DNA from: Lunularia cruciata
Taxonomy: Eukaryota > Streptophyta > Marchantiopsida > Lunulariales > Lunulariaceae
Reading direction: 5' to 3'
Assembly (NCBI GenBank): GCA_948567375.1
Contig: OX419755.1
Span: forward strand, 8,995,001-9,059,000
DNA: 64,000 bases
Part shown: one piece after another, positions 1-13,195 of the stretch
How positions within the stretch are numbered: position 1 is the stretch's first letter
How the letters are laid out: each line of letters starts with the position of its first letter
The notes under the pieces: generated by a model
Told to the model about the DNA's origin: nothing
What the model saw: the letters and a program-made list of their open reading frames with translations, nothing else
The model's database searches: none
Translations under genes and position numbers: made by a program

Positions 1-165
1 AAGCGCATTCGGGGTACTCGCCATCCACGTATGAAATACTTGGTACATTGGAAAGAGTACCCCTTTTATGAGGCAACATGGGAGCCAACAGCCAACTTGA
101 CCCACACACCATTGTTAGTGAAATCTTTTGAGCAACAACTTTGCACCGAGGACATTGCATCTTAA
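1..165 (+). pseudogene. Gypsy pol C-terminal fragment with chromodomain
   Basis: The window opens in frame inside the last domain of a Ty3/gypsy polyprotein. The reading ends at a TAA at 163-165. The visible residues include the chromodomain core YLVHWKEYPFYEATWEP, with the aromatic and W-K-x-Y-P...TWEP pattern typical of chromovirus integrase tails. It is followed by a purine tract (about 164-175) and a family-B LTR at 178, so it is the 3' end of a family-B element whose body lies to the left of the window. Chromodomains of this kind are thought to steer integration toward marked chromatin. The fragment is too short to judge whether the element was intact. Confidence 0.85.
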
Positions 166-940
166 AGGAAAGAGGTTTGTAATACCAGTAGCTAGACAGA
201 TGATCTAGAGATGAAATTTAGTTTGGTAATATCTGGAAGAATGTTATACATGATGAACTAAGTAGATCAAATAGAGGTATCACCAAAAGAGTACTTCTAC
301 TAATAGACCAAAAACTGAAACATGCTTGGAAACTTTAGAATCAATAGCTAGGCATATGATCTGAAGGTGAAACTTGGAGTGGTGACATCTGGAAGCATGT
401 CATATATGATGGAAAATGTAGATTAGATAGAATTATCACCAAAAGAGCACTTCTACTAACAGAGCAGAAGCCAAAATAGGCCTGAAAACTTCAAAGGCAA
501 TTTTGGAGGCCTAAATGAATGAATTAGGCCTTGAAATGGTGCAGATCCACCCCCATCTTCCCCACCAATGGGAGAATGGCTGGCCTTCCCTCCCCCTCAG
601 TTTGCCTCATTGGGAGATTTCCAATGGTACCTCATCCATGTGATTCTAAGATTTGTACAAGAAGATACTCTAAAAGATTTCTTCCGATCAAAGCCTGTTT
701 CAACCAGATGGGACCAAGGCTGACATGTCATCCATCCAAGTAAGTAATCTAAGGATGGAGCTTGTTGATCAGCACCTATCCATGTACATAATCCTATGGT
801 GGAGCGTCCTTGGAGGAGATCCTCCTGCACTATATAATAAAGAGAAGGTGTTCCTTTGGGGCATCGAAGGATTGAGTGTGAAATCTATAATTCTCTCTTA
901 TATCTCTTTTGAAGAGTTCTCTTGTCCTCAGAGTACTACA
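164..940 (+). repeat. Family-B gypsy 3' LTR with polypurine tract
   Basis: A purine run (aaaggaaagagg) directly precedes TGTAATACC at 178, and the repeat closes with ...TACTACA at 940. The same sequence occurs as LTRs at 38625-39199, 56106-56831, 59729-60449 and 62992-63730. A TATATAATA box lies near 831. To the right the sequence turns at once into the 3' half of a family-A LTR, so this element landed inside a family-A LTR. The left duplicated target lies outside the window. Confidence 0.85.
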
Positions 941-1114
941 TATTCCAAGAAAGTAGCTCAAGGAAGCTTCTTGAGAAGCTTCTCAAGAGCTTTGTATGCT
1001 CACTATAAATACTAAAGCCAAAGCTCATGCTAGGCATTCAAAGTTTTCCACACTCAAGTGTCCCAATGTGATATTCCATTCTCTTATTTCTCCCCTCGAT
1101 TTAGATCTTTTACA
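941..1114 (+). repeat. 3' part of family-A 5' LTR (copy A4)
   Basis: It matches the last 175 bases or so of the family-A LTR, including a paired AAGCTTCTTGAGAAGCTTCTC palindrome region (about 963-986), the TATAAATA box near 1005 and the terminal TCTTTTACA. The first part of the LTR lies beyond the inserted family-B element. Confidence 0.85.
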
Positions 1115-1138
1115 TAAAGAGAACACCTTTTTGAGAAG

Positions 1139-2173
1139 AAGAAGAGTGAACCAAACTAGAGGTGACTATGCAAGAGCCAAAACACTTGGAAGAAGCCATG
1201 TAGTTGACTAAATGCTTTGATTCCTTGGTTGCAACAACTTGGTTTTGACCTTGACCTCCATAGAACCTACCAATACACTACACACAGGTGGAGGAGCCGA
1301 CACCAATGGATATTGATGCCATCCAACAGAGACCACTTGGCACTACAAATAGAGAAAGTGACAAAATGGTGGTTATTTTTATTGTCACCAAATTGGACAT
1401 TGCATTATTGATTTTCCACTCAAGAATCAGCAACCCCAACAAATTGCCTTGATGGAGTTTGTGGAGAAAAATGATCAAGGAAACAAGGAATCACAATAAG
1501 AGATTTTGAGCCATCTACTAGGAACTTAATTCATTTCAATGGAATTGAAGGCTAGGTCTATACAAGTTTGCTTCACTTGCAAGGTATGATATCTGATCAT
1601 TGTTGGAGGATTTTGGTAGATTCTACAAGTTAAAGAATTGCATGTCTATGCAATTAGCAAATGAATTAAATATTCCTATCAAGCTAGTAATTGGAAATAG
1701 ATTGATGATGGTGGATGGTAGAAAGGTTTTGCATCCCGTACCTCACATCCTATTATATTCAAGATGAGAAAGAAGTATGTGGAGTGTATAAGGTTTGTAG
1801 TGGAAACTCTACACTATGATGTCATTTTAGGTTTGCTTTGGCTTGAATATCATAAGGTTCAATTTGATTGGACCCAACAACAAATTCAAGTACAACACCA
1901 GGTAAGAATTTTTGATTAGATTGTCTAGTACCTTTGAATAAAACACCTAAGAATAATCATTCCCAAGATGAAGAGTTTATCATGAGAGCAGCCATAGAGC
2001 AAGCTTTGAAGGAAGATAAGTCCCAAGATGAGAATTTTATCAATAAAGCAACCATAGAGCAAGCTTTGGAGGAAGATAAGTCTATTTTGGCAATGTGGAT
2101 CAAGTTGATTGCCCATGGAGAATCTGAGGAGAGCCAAAAACCTCATCAAGCAATGGTTGATCAAATAGTTTAG
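1139..2173 (+). pseudogene. Family-A gag end, protease and linker remnant (A4)
   Basis: Homologous to the gag C-terminus and protease of copies A2 and A3. The gag part begins within the segment that reads MREPQNVEEAM in intact copies. The retroviral-type protease region (about 1600-1910) has lost its active-site DSGSS to substitutions and a frameshift. Downstream, 1958-2077 encodes two units of the 20-residue linker repeat (pattern S-Q-D-x-x-F-I...IEQAL-x-E-D-K), against three or four in other copies. Not functional. Confidence 0.75.
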
Positions 2174-2174
2174 G

Positions 2175-3640
2175 ATTTTTTAGATGTGTTTCCAAACAAT
2201 CTGCCATAAGGATTACCCTCCAATTAGGGTATGCACTTCAAGATTGAATTATTACCAAGAAGTATTCCAATGAGTAGACTAATCTATTGGCTCTTGCCAA
2301 AGGAGTTGGACTAGCTTTGAACAACATTGGAGTTGTTTGAGAAGGATTTCATATGATATAGTACATCTCCTTGGGAAAAACAATACTATTTGTGCCAAAA
2401 GAATGGAGAACTTTGCATCTATATTGATTACCGTGGTCTCAACAAACAAATAATGAAGAATGCATATCCCTTGCCTCAAATTGATGACTTTTTTGATCAA
2501 TTGAGTGGAGCATGATACTTCTCCAAGTTGGACCTCCAAAGTGGCTATTGGTAGATTCAAATTGACAAAATATGTACAAAAGATTTTGTACATCTTCTTT
2601 TACACAAGGTATGGGCATTTTGAATGGAGAGTGTTACCTTTTGTGCTCACTAATGCTTTAGTAGTCTTCATGGATCAGATGCATTGGGTCGTGGATGAGC
2701 TATTGGATCAATAAGTAGTGGATGATATTTAATATGTAGCAAGATAAGGTAAAATACACAAATCATATGTGAGAAGTCCTAAGATGACTACATCAATAGA
2801 AGTTTTACTACAAGAAGTAAGTCAAAGTGCACCTTTTGGCAAAAGAAAGTTACCTTCTTGGATCACAAGATCTCATTGGAGGAGATCAAGATGGAAGAGG
2901 AGATGATCAAGACCATTATTGATTGGCCTACTCCAAAGGATATTATACAAGTATGAGCATTTAGTGGATTGGCAAGTTTTTACCAATGGTGCATTCACTA
3001 TTATGCTCATGTGACCGTACCATTGACCAACCTCTTGGAGAAGACACTTGAGTTTTTAGTGGACAGCCAAGCACAAAGAAGTATTCTAAAAGTTGAAACA
3101 TATGGAGTCTTCAAGACCTATTCTTCAACCATATGATCCTCAACTACCTTGTGTGTTTGATTTTGATACTTCTAACTTTGCGATTGGAGCCGTGTTGTAG
3201 TAGGAATTTTGAGATAGGTTACATCACATCACCTTTGTGTCTCATAAATTAAACATTACAAAAGGAATTACTCTACTTGAGATTGAGAACAACTAGCAAT
3301 GGTATATGCCACCAAGGTATGGGGACATTATCTCTTGGAGAAACAAGTGATCATGCAAACAATCATAAACCCTTGTTGCAGTCATTACATTTGGAACACA
3401 TGAAGAGTCAACATTATTGATGGGAGGAACAACTATAGTTGTTTGACCTCAAACTTGAGTACAAACCTGGTAGGTCCCATGTCATCCCCAATGCCCTATC
3501 ACAATGATCTGATTTGAATTCTCTTCCTCTCATCACAATGGCAATTACGACAATGTCAATCAAATCCAAGGTCAAAATTGAATTAAGGATTACTTTACAA
3601 CAAGATCCCTTCTTTTAAATAGTACATGGTCGTCTTGCTG
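2175..3640 (+). pseudogene. Family-A reverse transcriptase and RNase H remnant (A4)
   Basis: Recognisable RT blocks in several frames include the region corresponding to LPxIDDLFDQLSGA (about 2470-2510), the strand RYGHFEWRVLPF (2608-2643) and VFMDQMHWV (about 2670-2695). The catalytic FLDDILIYS block has decayed (about 2715-2740). RNase H follows to about 3500. Stops are frequent. The remnant is useful only for family assignment. Confidence 0.75.
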
Positions 3641-5030
3641 CACATGACAAGGAATACAACACCTTCTCCTCAAAAAGGCCTTCTATTTTGGGAGAATTGG
3701 ATCTATGTTCCAACCAAGGGTGATCTATGACTTGTGTACCTTCAAGAAGCTCATGAATTACTACTTGTTGGTCACATGGGTGTGGAAAAAACCTTGGGTA
3801 CCCTATAATGCCAATGTTGGTGGTCCAACATGGCACAAGATGTTCAAGAGTTTGTCTGATCTTGTGATAGATGCCAACACATCAAGGCCCAACAACCAAA
3901 AACCGAGTGGACTCCTTCAACCACATCTTATCCCATCTGTTTGATAAGAACATATGAGTGAACACGTTAGATTTCATCACATCTTTGCCCAAGACAAAGC
4001 AAGGTCACACAACAATCATGGTGTTTGTGGATAAGCTTAGTAAGAAAATCCATTTGGCACCAACCTTTGATATAGTGAATGCTTCAACATTGGTCAAAAT
4101 CTATTTCAATAATATCTTCAAGCATCATTGGATGCCTTGTGTACTCATCTCTAACCGCAACCCTTGTTTCATTAGGAAATTTTTGCAAGTATTCTTCCAA
4201 ATACTTGGCACCAAACTTACTTTATCCACGGCCTATTGTCCTTACACTAATGGTCAAACTAAACGTGAAAATTAAACCTTGGAGGATATACTTCATGCTT
4301 TCATCAACGTTCACCATACCAGTTGGGATGAGTGTCTTGCAGCAATTGAATTTACTTACAATAATTCTAAACATACAAGCATCAGATTCTCTCTCTTCTT
4401 CCTTAATTTTGGCCAAGACCCACTTGTTCCAAACTTTCTTCTTGCTTCACCTCCATATCATGTCCTCATACTTCCACCTTGTTGACCACCATATCCCAAT
4501 CCTTACAACAAGCCAAATCTCATCTCCTTATTGTTAAAAATTATCAGAAACAATATGCAGACCAACATCGTTGTGATCTCACTTTTCAACTTGGTGATAA
4601 GGTCATACTTTCTTCTATTAACCTACCCCTACCACTTGATATCCAAGTCCATAAACTTGCTCATAATTTGATAGGTCCATTTGATGTCACTTTAATCATT
4701 TCTCATGTTGCTCATTGACTTTGCCTTGTATTCTCATATACAAATCCACCTTGTCTTTCACATTTCCAAGTTAAAACCCTTTGTTTCAAATCCATCTTCC
4801 TTTCTTCTCATGTCCAACTCCCTCTTCCTCCCATGCCTATCAACAACCATGAAGAGTATGAATGTATCCTTGCATGTTGCTCCTTCAATGTGGCCACCCA
4901 CAACATATTGAGTACAAGGTTCTTTGGAAAGGGTATCCCCTTCATGATGCCACTTGGAAACCTCTTTCTCATCCATAAAATGCACAAAAAACCATCCAAG
5001 AGTTTGAAGCTTCAATGGTGACCAGGACGT
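3640..5030 (+). pseudogene. Family-A integrase and chromodomain remnant (A4)
   Basis: An open stretch at 3958-4275 reads the core integrase segment with DFITSLPKTKQGH and VFVDKLSKKIHLAP, and the later block TAYCPYTNGQTK corresponds to AYHPQTDGQTERAN of intact copies, so the DDE region is altered. The GPY-like module and chromodomain continue in shifted frames to about 5020 (WKGYPLHDATWEP decayed). The HHCC zinc part lies upstream near 3760-3880. Confidence 0.75.
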
Positions 5031-5053
5031 CACCAACTAGCAATGGGAGAATA

Positions 5054-5480
5054 TGCAACAATATGGTGTTTATTGACAAGTTAGTCAAGACTAACAAAGT
5101 AGCAAATAAGCAAAATTAGCCTAAAATATTCTAAAAGCATCTATGAAGCTTCTTGGTACCTTCCAAGTATTGTGTAATGTGCATGCCAAGTGGTGACTCA
5201 TAGGAAGAAGCTTCTTAGGAAGCTTCTTGGCTAGTTTAGCTTGCATGCCAAGTAGGCAGCTTGTAGATAGAAGCTTCTTGAGAAGCTTCCTAGTTAGCTT
5301 GACTTGCGTTCTAAGAAAGCGGCTTTGAGGAACCTTCTGAGAAGCTTTTCAAGAGCCTTGTATGTTTCACTATAAATACCAAAGCCCAAGCTCATGCTAG
5401 GCATTAGGAGTTTCCCACATTCAAGTGTCATAATGTGATCTTCCTTCTCCTATTTCTCTCCTTAGTCTTGGTCTTTTACA
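5054..5480 (+). repeat. Family-A 3' LTR (copy A4)
   Basis: Starts TGCAACAATATGG (family start TGTAACAATATGG) after a decayed purine tract and ends GTCTTTTACA at 5480. The LTR carries several AAGCTT palindromes, but the four-unit GAA/TTC array seen in other copies is lost here. A TATAAATA box is present near 5373. Confidence 0.88.
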
Positions 5481-8400
5481 CTTCACATATGAGTTCTTTG
5501 TAGTCCAAACTCCTTGTAGTAGTAATCTTTGGACTAGTAACTCAAAGAAGAAAAAGAGGAAGTTTCTTTAAAGTAGAATTAGTGTGTTCCAAAGACAAGT
5601 GGAAAATAATTGTAAATGTACATAATAAGAAGATTAAAAAATACAACGGAGATTAAAAAATGCAATTTTGATAAATCTTTGCATTTTTCCTAATCACTAG
5701 ATTTCTTAGCTCCAAATGGCCTTTTGCTACTTAAGGCTCCCATTTAATGTAAATATCATTCAATTTGGTAGAAGACAAATAAAGTTAAAGTGCCTTAGCT
5801 TTTTACAACTTTGCTTAATTCTTTGATGTGTAGATATTGAGGAATATTTGTAGTGAGAGTACCAAGAAACTTTTGTATTTGATCCTTGTTATTTGGGATC
5901 TTTTGTGTGTGATCCTTGGTATAGCTCTCCTAAAACAATGCCTTTATGAGACTTGAGTGACATGTAATGATGATAACACTCAACAAAAACAAAGATGAAG
6001 AATATTCACTAATGCAAAGAATGTTCAAAAGAAGAAGTACCTTTAGAGAAGGGTTGAAGGTTATTTAGAGTAGGAACCTTTGTAGTGAAGTAGCCTCTTT
6101 GCATACAACTAGATCATCACTTTCAAAGTTTAGCAAGGATTTATTCTTTGTGAATGTGATCTTTCCTTTTACTCTTTTTTTGTAGAGCATCTTGGTGACA
6201 ATAATCTCTTTTAGGAGTGGTTTTTGCCCAAGAGGTTAAATTTGCAACAATAAAAAAGTACATTGTGATATTTTTCATTAAATCTGACCATTCTGAACCA
6301 TATCTTCTTATGAACACCTGTTTCTTGCTATTTTACAACTATTTGGTCAACATTGTGTTCTCACAAGGAAGATTTAGGGACATAGCATCTGTTCATACCC
6401 TCTTCCATTTTGACAAGACACAACATCTTGTAAAAACATGGAATATGTCACCTATCTTTTCCCCAGGCAAGGAATTAAATGAGTATGGGTTATAGCCTGG
6501 ACCAAAGTATCCAAGATAAACAAGCTACAAAATCAGGCTCTCCTAATGGAGAGCCCAAAACCCTCAAGCCTCCCATTGGAAACTAGAACCTTGGTGGGAA
6601 GCCCAAGGGAGTGAATATAGCTTATGGACTCCAAACCTTGAACTTAAGAGTCTAGACTCATAAACCCAAGGTCTCTAGGTAGAGTGTAAAATCAAGCAAA
6701 GGCTTTAATTACATCATCCAAAAGATCCAATATATGTGTATAATTTGAGAGTGAAAGAGATATGATAGAAAAGTGACTACAATTTATGTAAAGCTATGGA
6801 GGGAGTTATGGCAAATAGAGGTCCCTTAGGGGATCTCTTTGTCATGTGCATTCAGTAGATGCTAGCTATATGAACTCCCCTATGGTATTTATACAATAAA
6901 GATATCTTTATGTCATAGAAAGTATTCATAAACCGGATCAAGAAGTGGATCTGATCCCTTGTTAAACAAGGAGCACAAAACAAAGCCAAACAAGAAAGGT
7001 TATTGAAGGCATTGGGGCATCCACTTGGACAACCACCCAATGAGGATGGATGTCCAAGAAAGCTCAAATGCTAGCAATAATCATATTACAATCTCTTAGA
7101 GTAGCCACAACAAAATGGTGTGGAGACAAAAAGGGTAAAAAGGAGTGTCAAAGTTATAAATAAATAATATAGGAAACTAAATATAAGAAAAAATTCCTAA
7201 TGGCAATGGGTAAACCATTGGATGTCTCCTTTAAAAAAATATGGAGCTAGGATGCTACAAAATAGACAAGTAGCTCTAGAGGGTGCATTAGATCCAATGC
7301 AAAATGATGATAAAAATAATAGAGAAGGAGGAAAAATTAATTTGATGTGTTTGGTGAGAGACAATCATGTAGGTGCTCAAAAACCAATCTCAACGGCACA
7401 TCCATTGAGAATTGTAGGGAATGAAGTACAGTATGAGCAAAGAAGGACTTTATAAGTAATAGCTCTTCTCTCTTGATGATTGTCATGGAGGAAAGAAAGA
7501 AGGTCATAAGTGGCAAATGGATGGAGACAAATAAAGTATTAGTGGAGAAAGGTGCATCTAGAGAGTGCTTTGGGAAACATGTTTATACTGACCTACTTGA
7601 CCTAACATCAAGGAATGATGAAGACAATAATGCTTTGGGAGTAAATGGAGGCTATAAAGACTCCATAATCTTTTTTCTATTGGTTGAGCCCGTATGGTAT
7701 AGTCATCTTGTAAGGCTGAACAATCCTCTCACAAAATTTGATGAATACCAAAGATAATCTCTCATGTTCTTGATGCAATCTTGTGGGCTAAAAGAAGTAA
7801 AGTTTATTGGGGAAGAGTGCTAATAAAGTCCAAGTAGAGATATATCTCTCTTGGTCATCTGCAAAAATAGCTTATAATAGTAAGGGAGGGATGTAAAGGC
7901 ATAAGTATCTTGGTATACATATCTGGTCTAGGTAAACCAAGTCAAAATGGCTTGAATACAATTAAGAGAATTTAGCCATGAGGATGAGTTTGGCGGGGCT
8001 TGAATAGAGAAGACATCAGCAGAAAGAAGGTCTAGAAGATAAGAAAGGAAGTTGCCTCTACTGTTGTCTGCAAATATCTAGATCTCCCCTTTGTTGTGCT
8101 AACACAATCCAAAAATTATTGTGTGCACTAGTGATGAGGTGATTTATGGAAATTCATGGATTTATGCTAAGGGTATAGTTGGAAGAATATAGTCATGTAT
8201 TGGTGGTAGGTTGATAAGTCAATGAGGAACGACCATTGTAATGAGATCAAGAATGGATGTGACAAAAGATGTGGGATTTTCCATATGAGAATTAACCTAT
8301 GTAGGGTACTCCACTAGTACGGGCAAAATATGTACCATTGAGATCAAAGGGACTCCATCTAGATAAACCTAATCAATGTTGTAAAAGTTGATTATTGGGA

Positions 8401-11400
8401 TCTACTCTATGAGTCTACATAAGGAAGATGGGTTGCTAGATGAGAAGTGTCATCAAAGTAGATCATACAAAAGGAGTATGAGGTGCTAGATGTGGAGTGT
8501 TGACTATGGTTATTCCTTTCAACTCCCATGCCAAAGAACACAATATAAGCTTTGTAAGATACTCTACAAAAATTATTCTCACATACAAGAATACAAAGAA
8601 CAACACATAACCAAAAGATGGAATCATGGAGCAAAAACTACACACCTAGAAACAACAACAAAAGGATTTAAAAGAGAAGACAAAATAAACATAAAAAACA
8701 AGAAAGAAAAATGAGATATGTTAGAAGGTCATATCTACAACCAAATGAGATCATTGCTTCTCCAAAATAGGCTATACTCAAGTTTGATCTCCATTGCAAG
8801 GCATGCATCTCTCATAACCACTATTACTACTATTTATTGCAGTTTCTACTATTTATTATCCCATCTCAAAGTTAACAACAATAAAATATCCTAATGTCCT
8901 TTTTTATTTTGATTTGGATCTTTGAATGAATAAATATTTTCTACTTCCAATAGCTTTTGTGTTGTTAGTAAGATTGGAAGCTCTTTAATAATAATTGAAA
9001 TATAAAATTAAAAATATAATTGACCAAAAAGAAAATAATTTTGAGATTCTAATTTCATTATCAATATCAATGTAAATTGATCAAGGTTTAGTATAAAATT
9101 AGATCATTAAAAATTAATAGAAGAAATGAAAGTATAATGATAAAATCCTTGGCCATCTCAAAGCTTTGTATACAAATTGGGAATGCCATATTGGTCATCT
9201 CATCTAAAACTAATTGTAAAATAGTAAGTAAAATCCTCTAAAATGAGCAAAAAGTTATCAATTGAGGAAATATGGAACTTGGCTTGTACATCACTTTCTA
9301 CACTAGGAAAAAATTGACCTCTAAAGAGTAAGCATATAAATAAGGATCATAATAATGGTATAAAATTGCATGAATTTACTAAGATCTACTTGAATCTTTT
9401 TAAACTCTAGAGATAAAAAGTCCATGAAAGAAAAGAGTGTCATACAAGTAATAATTCTCTTGCAAACTAAAATAAAATTAGAAATTGGAAGTCATTGAGT
9501 CTTTTATCATAATTATATAAGAAGAAATGTTAATAATTTTCTTGAACTATGTAGAAAAAACTTGGCTATTACATGATGCATTGAGTACATGGGCTTAGAA
9601 AAGTAGACAATATTATATCCATATGCTTGTTAAGACACATCCTCTTAACATTTTTGGGGAGAGCAATTACAACATACATCACTTATTTGATAGATATGAT
9701 GGTATTTTTGGCCCTACAAATGTAAAGAAGATGTACTTGATAATAAGACAAAAAAATTACAAATATGATAAGAGAACATCAATAAGTAGATAAGTATATG
9801 CTAATGAGGCTATTGGCAAATAATAATTTAACAAGATAGATTAATAAATTAAATGACATTGACTTTAACCTGATCTTGGAAGTCCTCATTCCAAAGACAA
9901 AAGAGAAAGTTGAGATTGAGTCAGATTGAAGATTTGTAAAATAATCAAACAATTTGTTTAAAAGGAGATAGGTCTAAGGATGGGAGTGCTTGGATTGTAC
10001 ATTTATAAGTTCTTGCTTGTCTTAACATAAACAGGAATTTAGAAGTCATGATACTCCAAAGTGGGCTTGTGATTATAGAGACTTAATGAGCTTGATGATA
10101 ATTGCATAGATGCATATGGCATGCTCAACTTATGGAGATAACCATTCACTTTTCAATAACATAAGAATCTCATAGGTAGTCTCTTGATATCCTAAAGTGT
10201 TCTCATAAGTAGGTAAGTGATATACATGTATAAGAGAGGGAGAAAGAAAGATCCATATAGTTACATCTCTACCTTAGTAATAAAAAGGAAAAACTTGTGA
10301 TAGAATGGATAGCATGGAGCTTACTCAATGGTGTATGGATATAAGAATCCTTGTGTTTATGCATGGTCTAAGTAAGCTTAAGAAGAGAGAATCAAATATG
10401 AGAGAAAACTCTCATACAACATGGACAAAGAGGATTAGTGTATGGAGAGATTTACAACTATAGAAGATGAGATGACTTTTGATCTCATCTATAAGCATCT
10501 ATACATTCTTCTATGTTGTGCTAGGCCTACTTCTATCTAAAGGTAGTTGAAGCAAGAATATATAGACACATGATGGATATTTGGAGGTGTTGTAAAGCAA
10601 CCACAGTAGAAGAGGGTAGTCTTGAGAAACCCTAACTTGTTGATAAATGGAGTTGTGTGGCGGTTGATAGAAGAGATTGTGGAGCAAGATGCACCATTTA
10701 ATGTAGTAGGTATATCTCTATAGGACTATCATTAAATACAAGGTTCTCCCATGGCAAGAGCAAGAGAAAGTGCTATAAGTTTAGTTTGAAGGAGTAGATA
10801 TCATCCATTTAAACATTATGGGTGTAGATCAGGAGAATTGTTTTAAAGGATGGTTAATACAACAAACATAGAAAATGTAAGGAGTATCACTTATGATAGT
10901 ATTCCTATTCATGTACAAAAGAACAAAAGGAGACATCTATTAAGTGGATGTTACTTAGAACCAAATTAATAATACAAGAAATAAATTTCACCAAAGAATT
11001 GAGTAGATGAAGATAATATGCATCAATAATAAAAATAAGAAAAATAAAATTTACAAAGAAATAAAAGAATTGCAATGTAAAAGGGAGATGAGATAGTGGG
11101 ACAAAAGAGAGGTGGTCTACCTCGAACTATTAGTGAAATCATGCAAAATGCCACTCAAAAGAGTAAAAACACAATATGAATATTTTCCATCTAGAGCCAC
11201 ATCTATATGACCTTAAACTTCTGGAAGTGTTATTTCCACCACACTTTTTTCTATTTTCATTTAACCCCATATTCCATCATTTGGATTAGTTTAAAGTTGA
11301 ATAATTTACAATGTTGTGGTGGAAATAGAAAAACGTGTGATGGACTTAGCACATCTCTAAACTTGTCTATAAGTACCTCTTGTATGCCTTATCCATGAGA

Positions 11401-13190
11401 AATGAGAAATATGGTACATTGAACCAAGTAAGAGCAAGTCTACGAGTAAAATTGGAACAACAACTTCCGATATTAAATTGTTATCAAGAAGCACCTCATA
11501 AACATTGTGTCCAAATAACAATAACAATAAGGGTGTATAAGCAAGCCATGGGTCATAAATCATCCCCAATTTATGAATTATTGTCATGTGGATAATATTT
11601 GATCCTTGTGCACTTTTATAAGAAGTAATGATAATTTTTCTTTGGTTATCTAGTTATGATAACTAGTGATTAATTTGTTTGGAAAATATTATTCACCAAA
11701 TTTCACCTATTTTGGTCAGATAAATTAAAATTAGGCTTAAAGTGTCAAAATTATATACCTCAAGATCTAATTAGTACAATGCATATCGTTGTAATCAATA
11801 TACTTCCGTCCTAGCCTTACATACTAGCAATCCTTTAATATAACAACTTGAATATTAATCTTGAAGAAATTTTATTAATGGTAATCTGGATGCAAATCTC
11901 ATTTATTTTTGAAAAGTTAATCTTAGGTGATAATCTTTTAGTAATCTCTCAATGTTAATCTTCTTCTCAAAGATAAACCTACTTCAAATAGTGATATTAT
12001 ACGCTTTTATAACCTTGCATTCTTTCTTTATCTATTGTAATTTTAAATTTTTTTTAGATAATTGATATCACAATATTAACTTTATATGATCTTTAAACCT
12101 TATATCTTATTCATGGTGAAAATGCTCAAATTTACCAATATTTCTTTTATCTAAGGTGACAACTTGAAGTCTTTATTGATTCTTTTGTAAATTAATGATA
12201 GATATAATAATAATAATAATTTTAAAATAAATAATTTATTGAAAATAAAATCCATATATTAATCAAAATAATAATATTTATAATTAATATTTCAAGTTTA
12301 ATTAGACTAGTTTAATATACCAAAGCATATTTTAGTATGAAGAAGATTATAATTTTTTATATTTGAAACGAAATATATTTTGAACCAGATAAGCAATGAC
12401 AAATTATACTTGAGAATAGTATATTGAAAATTGTTCAAGATGAGAAGTTTGCAAAGCTGTGTTTGGGAGAATGAATCTATTAGTTAGAAACAATGAGGAG
12501 CAAATTACAACTTCTTAGAGTGGAAATTTCTTTTAATGTCCTTGAATTATAAAACTAAATGGCTCATGTAGTAATAATACTTGTAATATTCATAAATTAT
12601 ACTTTGTAAAATTTACTTACACTTTCATTGATATAAAATCACGTAATTGATCGTCTGTATTTTTAATAAAAGTTATCTAAAAATTCAAATACAAATGAAA
12701 TAATCCATATTCATGACAAAGACCTTCATAGAAGTACCACCAATATAGATCTTGAAACATTAATATTCAACTTAAATCATAACTACTAGTTGATTTGCAT
12801 CGAAGTGTGAATTATATACAAAATGTTATTTTAACTAGCTAATTATCTAATAATATTTCAAAACTAGCTCATTGTGTGATGTCATTATAAATGGCAAATA
12901 CTAAAATTTATCTAGATCCATCCTATTTATTATTTTTAGCATGATATTTATTTTGAAATTTTCAAGAGAATTGTATTTTAAAGTATGAAAGAAATAAAAA
13001 TTCCTATTTTCTTACTAAAATGTTTCCTTTAATATAAGTCAGGTGATATATCTTTTAATCATACATCAATTTAAAAAGAAAATATGAAAACTTATAAACT
13101 GATATATAACTGAAAAGTAACTTTTTAACTGTTGTATAAAAATCAATGAAAAATTTCAGATAATTTGGAACGAAGGCACATACTTTCTCT
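5481..13190. other. AT-rich stretch, no gene recognised
   Basis: I find no protein I can name, no RNA gene and no LTR boundary in these 7.7 kb. Short open stretches at 7222-7455 and 7473-7757 (77 and 94 codons) are next to each other on the plus strand, but I recognise neither product. From about 8000 to 11600 the text has the look of heavily mutated coding or transposon DNA with stops every few codons. From 11600 to 13190 it is very AT-rich. Confidence 0.6.
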
Positions 13191-13195
13191 AGATC

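Larger units (their letters stand above)
941..5480 (+). mobile_element. Decayed family-A gypsy chromovirus (copy A4), 5' LTR interrupted
   Basis: This copy runs from a truncated 5' LTR (941-1114) through gag remnant, protease, RT, RNase H, integrase and chromodomain to a 3' LTR (5054-5480), all on the plus strand. The primer binding site, the small leader ORF and the first half of gag are missing: sequence jumps from the LTR end to the gag C-terminal part at about 1140. Reading frames are broken by many stops and frameshifts. It is more decayed than copies A2 and A3 further right. The flank after the 3' LTR is cttca; the left partner duplication is off the window. Confidence 0.88.

Noticed and set aside
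5120-5370. AAGCTT palindromes as a CRISPR-like or integron-like array
   Set aside because: They belong to the U3 of a family-A LTR and recur in every copy; plant nuclear context.
7222-11600. Possible degraded copia or LINE element
   Set aside because: I could not match any diagnostic block (protease, integrase, RT) with confidence, and saw no LTR or target duplication.
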